Source: NORP240 sp046047495
GTDB lineage: Bacteria; Pseudomonadota; Gammaproteobacteria; Pseudomonadales; Pseudohongiellaceae
Assembly: GCA_046047495.1 (NCBI GenBank)
Contig: JBJOHV010000097.1
Coordinates: 172,859-236,858 of the forward strand
DNA: 64,000 nt
Direction of reading: 5' to 3'
Made by a program: the position numbers and the translations under genes. Under the pieces are notes generated by a model that was given only the letters and a program-made list of their open reading frames with translations, was not told the DNA's origin and ran no database searches. Below are positions 60,678 to 64,000 of this stretch, in pieces. Within the stretch, counting starts at the first letter, position 1, and the number at the start of each line of letters is the position of its first letter.

Positions 60678-61312
60678 GTTGCCCGGTAGCTCGCCACCGC
60701 ATCCCGATGGGCGGCAAGCACAGGATCCCGGGTCAATTGCAGATAGTCCAGGATGGCGGCCAGATTGATGATGCTGTGCACTCTCACCCCGTGAACCTGC
60801 TCCAGCTCCTGGATGGTTGAAAGCTCACCGGAACCCCGTTCCTGGCGATCCAGCGCCACCACCACACCCGCCAGCCGGGCGCCGGCGTCCCGAATGATGC
60901 CCGCCGCTTCGTTGATGGCTGTCCCCGCGGTGATCACATCGTCGATCAGCAGCACCTTGCCGGCAAGGGCTGCGCCCACCAGGCTGCCACCCTCGCCATG
61001 GGTCTTGGCTTCCTTGCGATTGAAACAATAGGGCACGTCCCGTTGGTGATCCTGGGCCAGGGCCACGGCCGTGGCTGACACCAGGGGAATGCCCTTGTAG
61101 GCGGGACCGAACAGCACATCGAATTCGAGGCCGGCGTCCATCACGGCTGCCGCATAGCAGCGCCCCAGGAATCCCAGGCGCAGGCCGGTATTGAACAGGC
61201 CGGCGTTGAAAAAATAGGGGCTCCTGCGCCCTGATTTCAGGGTGAATTCGCCAAAGGATAGAATCCGGTGCCGGATGACGAACTCGATGAACTGGCTCTG
61301 ATGGTCAAGCAT
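60656..61312 (-). CDS. pyrE: Orotate phosphoribosyltransferase
   Basis: 218 aa. GEFTLKSGRRSPYFFNAGLF, FGPAYKGIPL and the PRPP-binding KVLLIDDVITAGTAINEA with Lys in RKEAKTHGEGG are all present. It makes OMP in pyrimidine synthesis. It follows rph by 12 bp, as in the E. coli rph-pyrE operon, and converges on slmA. Confidence 0.96.
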   Translation of the reverse strand: MLDHQSQFIEFVIRHRILSFGEFTLKSGRRSPYFFNAGLFNTGLRLGFLGRCYAAAVMDAGLEFDVLFGPAYKGIPLVSATAVALAQDHQRDVPYCFNRKEAKTHGEGGSLVGAALAGKVLLIDDVITAGTAINEAAGIIRDAGARLAGVVVALDRQERGSGELSTIQELEQVHGVRVHSIINLAAILDYLQLTRDPVLAAHRDAVASYRATYGVVSN

Positions 61313-61324
61313 CGGATCCGCCGC

Positions 61325-62059
61325 TCAATGGTCCAGACCCAGCACCTGGCGCTGCCGCTGGATCAGGGTCGCAATACCTCCCTCAGCCAGTTCGATCATC
61401 TGCTGCAATTGCGCCTTGCTGAAGTCGCCGTCCTCGCCGGTGCCCTGCAGTTCGATGAACTTGCCGTGTTCGGTCATGACCACATTCATGTCGGTTTCCG
61501 CCCGGGCATCCTCCTCGTAATCGAGATCCAGCACCGGTTGACCATTAAAAATGCCAACTGACACGGAAGCTACCAGCTGGTTGAGGGGGCTGGTGACCAC
61601 GAGATTGCGATCCTGCATATGCTTGAGTGCGTCCACCAGGGCCACGCAGCCGCCGGTGATGGCAGCGGTGCGGGTGCCCCCGTCAGCCTGGATCACGTCA
61701 CAGTCGATCTTGATGGTGTTTTCACCCAGAAGCTCCAGGTTCACGGCGGCCCGCAGGGAACGGCCGATCATGCGCTGGATTTCCTGGGTGCGGCCGGACT
61801 GGGCACCGCGGGCCGCCTCCCGGTCCATGCGATTGCCGGTGGAGCGGGGCAGCATGCCGTACTCCGCCGTCACCCAGCCGGAGCCGGTGCCCTTGAGAAA
61901 GCGCGGCACGGATTCTTCCACGCTGGCGGTGCAGATCACCCGGGTGTCACCGAATTCCACCAGTACCGATCCTTCGGCATGCTTGGTGTAATTGCGGGTC
62001 AGCTGGATTTTCCGGAGATCGGCGGGCTGGCGCCCGCTGGGGCGGCTGGCATTGGACAT
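61325..62059 (-). CDS. rph: Ribonuclease PH
   Basis: 244 aa. RPADLRKIQLTRNYTKHAEG, the RGAQSGRTQEIQRMIGRSLRAA signature (in part) and the phosphate/RNA-site IDCDVIQADGGTRTAAITGG identify RNase PH, a phosphorolytic 3' exonuclease that trims tRNA precursors. It ends EGGIATLIQRQRQVLG, full length, unlike the frameshifted copy of E. coli K-12. Upstream partner of pyrE. Confidence 0.96.
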   Translation of the reverse strand: MSNASRPSGRQPADLRKIQLTRNYTKHAEGSVLVEFGDTRVICTASVEESVPRFLKGTGSGWVTAEYGMLPRSTGNRMDREAARGAQSGRTQEIQRMIGRSLRAAVNLELLGENTIKIDCDVIQADGGTRTAAITGGCVALVDALKHMQDRNLVVTSPLNQLVASVSVGIFNGQPVLDLDYEEDARAETDMNVVMTEHGKFIELQGTGEDGDFSKAQLQQMIELAEGGIATLIQRQRQVLGLDH

Positions 62060-62254
62060 AGTATGATCTTCTGTAGTGTCTCGAGTGGTGTCATGGGCAG
62101 CGACCTGTGCCGGCTGCGCAGATTGGGGCGATTATCCTTGAATTCGCCGATCAACGCGAGGCGCGGCACGGTGTAACAACCCTTATCGGGAATACTGACC
62201 CTGTGTCATGCATGTGGGTTAGACTATCCCCCTGATTATTGCCGGACGACCCTT
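62060..62254. promoter_or_regulatory. Divergent rph/yicC spacer
   Basis: 195 bp between divergent genes. A GATAAT box on the minus strand (about 62134-62139) could be an rph -10, but no convincing -35 was found. On the plus strand only a weak GACTAT is seen before yicC. Nothing else recognisable. Confidence 0.25.
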
Positions 62255-63121
62255 ATGATTTACAGCATGACAGCCTTCGCCCGCCAGCAACAGGACGCCT
62301 CCTGGGGAACGCTGGTCTGGGAAATCCGCTCCGTCAATCACCGTTACCTGGAGCCCAGCATCCGGCTTCCGGAAAACTTCCGCGGCCTGGAGCCGGCATT
62401 GCGGGAATCCCTGCGGGGCAGGCTCAATCGCGGCAAGATCGAGTGTCAGCTGCGCTTCCAGCCTGCCCAGCATCAACACAGCACTATCCGCATCAACCGC
62501 GAGCAGGTGGAACACCTGGCTATGGCGGCCGCCCGCATCCAGTCCATGGCACCCAGCGCCACCGCCCTGTCGGTTCAGGACATCCTGCGCTGGCCCGGCG
62601 TGCTGGATGACAGTGACAGCCAGCCGGAGGAAATCGAACAGGCGGCCCTGGCACTGTTCGAATCGAGTCTTCAGGAGCTGGTGGAGACACGCCACCGGGA
62701 GGGCATGGAACTGGGCAGACTCATCGAGGCGCGGCTGGTCAGCGTGGCGGACATCGTGGCCAGGGTGCGCAGCTTGTTGCCCGACATCCTCACCCGCCAG
62801 CGTCAGCTGATCCTGGATCGCCTGGCCGAGATCAGGGTGGAGCTGGACCCGGCTCGCCTGGAGCAGGAAATCGCCCTGCTGGCCCAGAAGTGCGATGTGG
62901 ACGAGGAACTGGACCGGCTGGATGCCCATATCGCCGAGGTACGGCGGGTGCTGACCATGCCCGGACAGGTGGGGCGGCGGCTGGACTTCCTCATGCAGGA
63001 ACTGAACCGTGAAGCCAACACCCTGTCGTCCAAGTCGGTGGTGGCGGAAACCACCCGCAATGCCGTGGAACTCAAGGTGCTGATCGAACAAATGCGGGAA
63101 CAGATCCAGAATATCGAGTAA
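62255..63121 (+). CDS. yicC: YicC-family endoribonuclease/stress-linked protein
   Basis: 288 aa. MIYSMTAFARQQQD, the WEIRSVNHRYLEPSIRLPE segment and the C-terminal DFLMQELNREANTLSSKS with ELKVLIEQMREQIQNIE are characteristic. YicC proteins were described as RNA-degrading factors in E. coli (RyhB-related). It is located between rph and gmk, the standard order. Helical C-terminus, cytoplasmic. Confidence 0.95.
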   Translation: MIYSMTAFARQQQDASWGTLVWEIRSVNHRYLEPSIRLPENFRGLEPALRESLRGRLNRGKIECQLRFQPAQHQHSTIRINREQVEHLAMAAARIQSMAPSATALSVQDILRWPGVLDDSDSQPEEIEQAALALFESSLQELVETRHREGMELGRLIEARLVSVADIVARVRSLLPDILTRQRQLILDRLAEIRVELDPARLEQEIALLAQKCDVDEELDRLDAHIAEVRRVLTMPGQVGRRLDFLMQELNREANTLSSKSVVAETTRNAVELKVLIEQMREQIQNIE

Positions 63122-63154
63122 GCTTTCTAGACCAGAAACACAGGAAATCCACCC

Positions 63155-63790
63155 ATGCCCGGCCACTCCAAAGGCATCCCCTTCATCGTCATGGCACCCT
63201 CCGGTGCCGGCAAAACCAGCCTGGTGAACGCCCTGCTCAAAGACAAGGGCATGGCGGATGTATGCCTGTCCATCTCCCATACCACCCGGCCGCGACGGCC
63301 CAAGGAAGTGGACGGGGCGGACTACCACTTTGTCGACGAGGCCAGCTTCCTGGAGATGCTGCACACCGGTGCGTTCCTGGAAAGCGCCGAGGTTTATGGC
63401 CACCGCTATGGCACGTCGGAAGCCTGGGTGCGGGAAAAATTGCGCTCCGGCACCGACGTGATCCTGGAAATCGACTGGCAGGGGGCGGCTCAGATCCGCA
63501 ACCTGATGCCGGATGTGTGCACCATTTTCATCCTGCCCCCCTCCGCGGAAACCCTGCAGCAGCGCCTCATCGAGCGGGCCCAGGATGACCCTGCCACCAT
63601 CGCCAGCCGCATGCGCCAGTATGCGGACGAGATCTCCCACGTGGCGGAAGCGGATTATGTGGTGGTGAACGCGGACTTTCAGACCGCCCTGGACGACATG
63701 AAAGCCATCTTCCGGGCCCAGCGCCTGACCCTGGCCTACCAGCAGGAAGCCCAGGCGGTCCTGCTGGGCAAGCTCACCGCCGTGCCATAA
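63155..63790 (+). CDS. gmk: Guanylate kinase
   Basis: 211 aa. P-loop MAPSGAGKTSLVNALL, then ISHTTRPRRPKEVDGADYHFV for GMP binding and VILEIDWQGAAQIR. It phosphorylates GMP to GDP. AGGAAATCC lies before the ATG. Followed by rpoZ 111 bp later. Confidence 0.97.
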   Translation: MPGHSKGIPFIVMAPSGAGKTSLVNALLKDKGMADVCLSISHTTRPRRPKEVDGADYHFVDEASFLEMLHTGAFLESAEVYGHRYGTSEAWVREKLRSGTDVILEIDWQGAAQIRNLMPDVCTIFILPPSAETLQQRLIERAQDDPATIASRMRQYADEISHVAEADYVVVNADFQTALDDMKAIFRAQRLTLAYQQEAQAVLLGKLTAVP

Positions 63791-63901
63791 AGACAATGCA
63801 AATCCGTCACTAATTCAGTAAAATCCCCGGTCCTTTGAATCAGACGGCAGGTTTCCGCCTTCGGCAACCACCGCCCCAAACTCAACACATCAGGAACAGG
63901 T

Positions 63902-64000
63902 ATGGCACGCATTACCGTAGAAGATTGTCTCGACAAAGTGGATAACCGTTTCCAATTGGTGATGATCGCCAGCAAGCGGGCCCGTCAGCTGCAGATCGAG
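63902..64000 (+). CDS. rpoZ: RNA polymerase omega subunit, partial
   Basis: The first 33 codons are visible before the right edge: MARITVEDCLDKVDNRFQLV then MIASKRARQLQIE. This is the conserved N-terminus of RpoZ, which binds the beta' subunit and assists polymerase assembly and ppGpp sensing. CAGGAACAGG is upstream. spoT usually follows. Confidence 0.95.
   Translation, partial: MARITVEDCLDKVDNRFQLVMIASKRARQLQIE

Overview
The window is a 64 kb piece of a GC-rich gammaproteobacterial chromosome. Gene order resembles Pseudomonas and its relatives: waaA, an FAD oxidoreductase, an aldo/keto reductase and hldE; waaG-waaC-waaF-glnE; rsmD-ftsY-ftsE-ftsX-rpoH; rpmB-rpmG-radC-coaBC-algC-argB; rph-yicC-gmk-rpoZ. 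The species cannot be named from the sequence alone. No rRNA, tRNA, CRISPR array, prophage or complete insertion sequence was seen.

Region 1 (1-6123, minus strand) is a compact, translationally coupled operon of unusual content. It encodes a ferritin-like diiron oxygenase, a lysophospholipid-acyltransferase-fold protein, an acyl carrier protein, a C39-peptidase ABC exporter and a phytanoyl-CoA-dioxygenase-like protein. A REP-type (Y1) transposase-like protein runs off the left edge. It looks like a small biosynthesis-and-export cluster with no obvious precedent, and several of its proteins carry altered catalytic motifs.

Region 2 (6282-24991) holds pepQ and a lipopolysaccharide inner-core block: waaA, two redox enzymes, hldE, an LpxL-type acyltransferase, a membrane glycosyltransferase, a NodU/CmcH-type carbamoyltransferase and waaG, waaC, waaF. 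These are followed by glnE and a PilB/GspE-like ATPase.

Region 3 (25048-40048, minus strand) is the most interesting part: 13 consecutive genes that look like one envelope machine. It has a MotA/TolQ/ExbB-like channel subunit and two proteins with an Asp-containing N-terminal membrane helix followed by a coiled coil and a von Willebrand A domain, which would be the MotB/ExbD-like partners. It also has a degenerate actin/Hsp70-like protein with an FHA-like tail, a PEGA-repeat protein with a cysteine-free formylglycine-generating-enzyme fold, a membrane TPR protein, a TPR/TonB-C periplasmic protein, a small secreted acidic protein, four lipoproteins (one extremely serine-rich) and an M48 metalloprotease lipoprotein. 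A good promoter with an adjacent perfect palindrome precedes the first gene, and a terminator follows the last. I infer a proton-driven trans-envelope complex of unknown function.

Region 4 (40139-64000) is mostly housekeeping: hyuA-like, mutM, coaD, yheT, rsmD, ftsYEX, rpoH, DUF423, thiS-thiG, trmB, a YgjP-type peptidase, cmoA-cmoB, a second Y1 transposase-like gene with a DnaA-like tail, rpmB-rpmG, radC, coaBC, algC, argB, slmA, rph-pyrE, yicC, gmk and the start of rpoZ. No stretch longer than about 300 bases lacks a gene.
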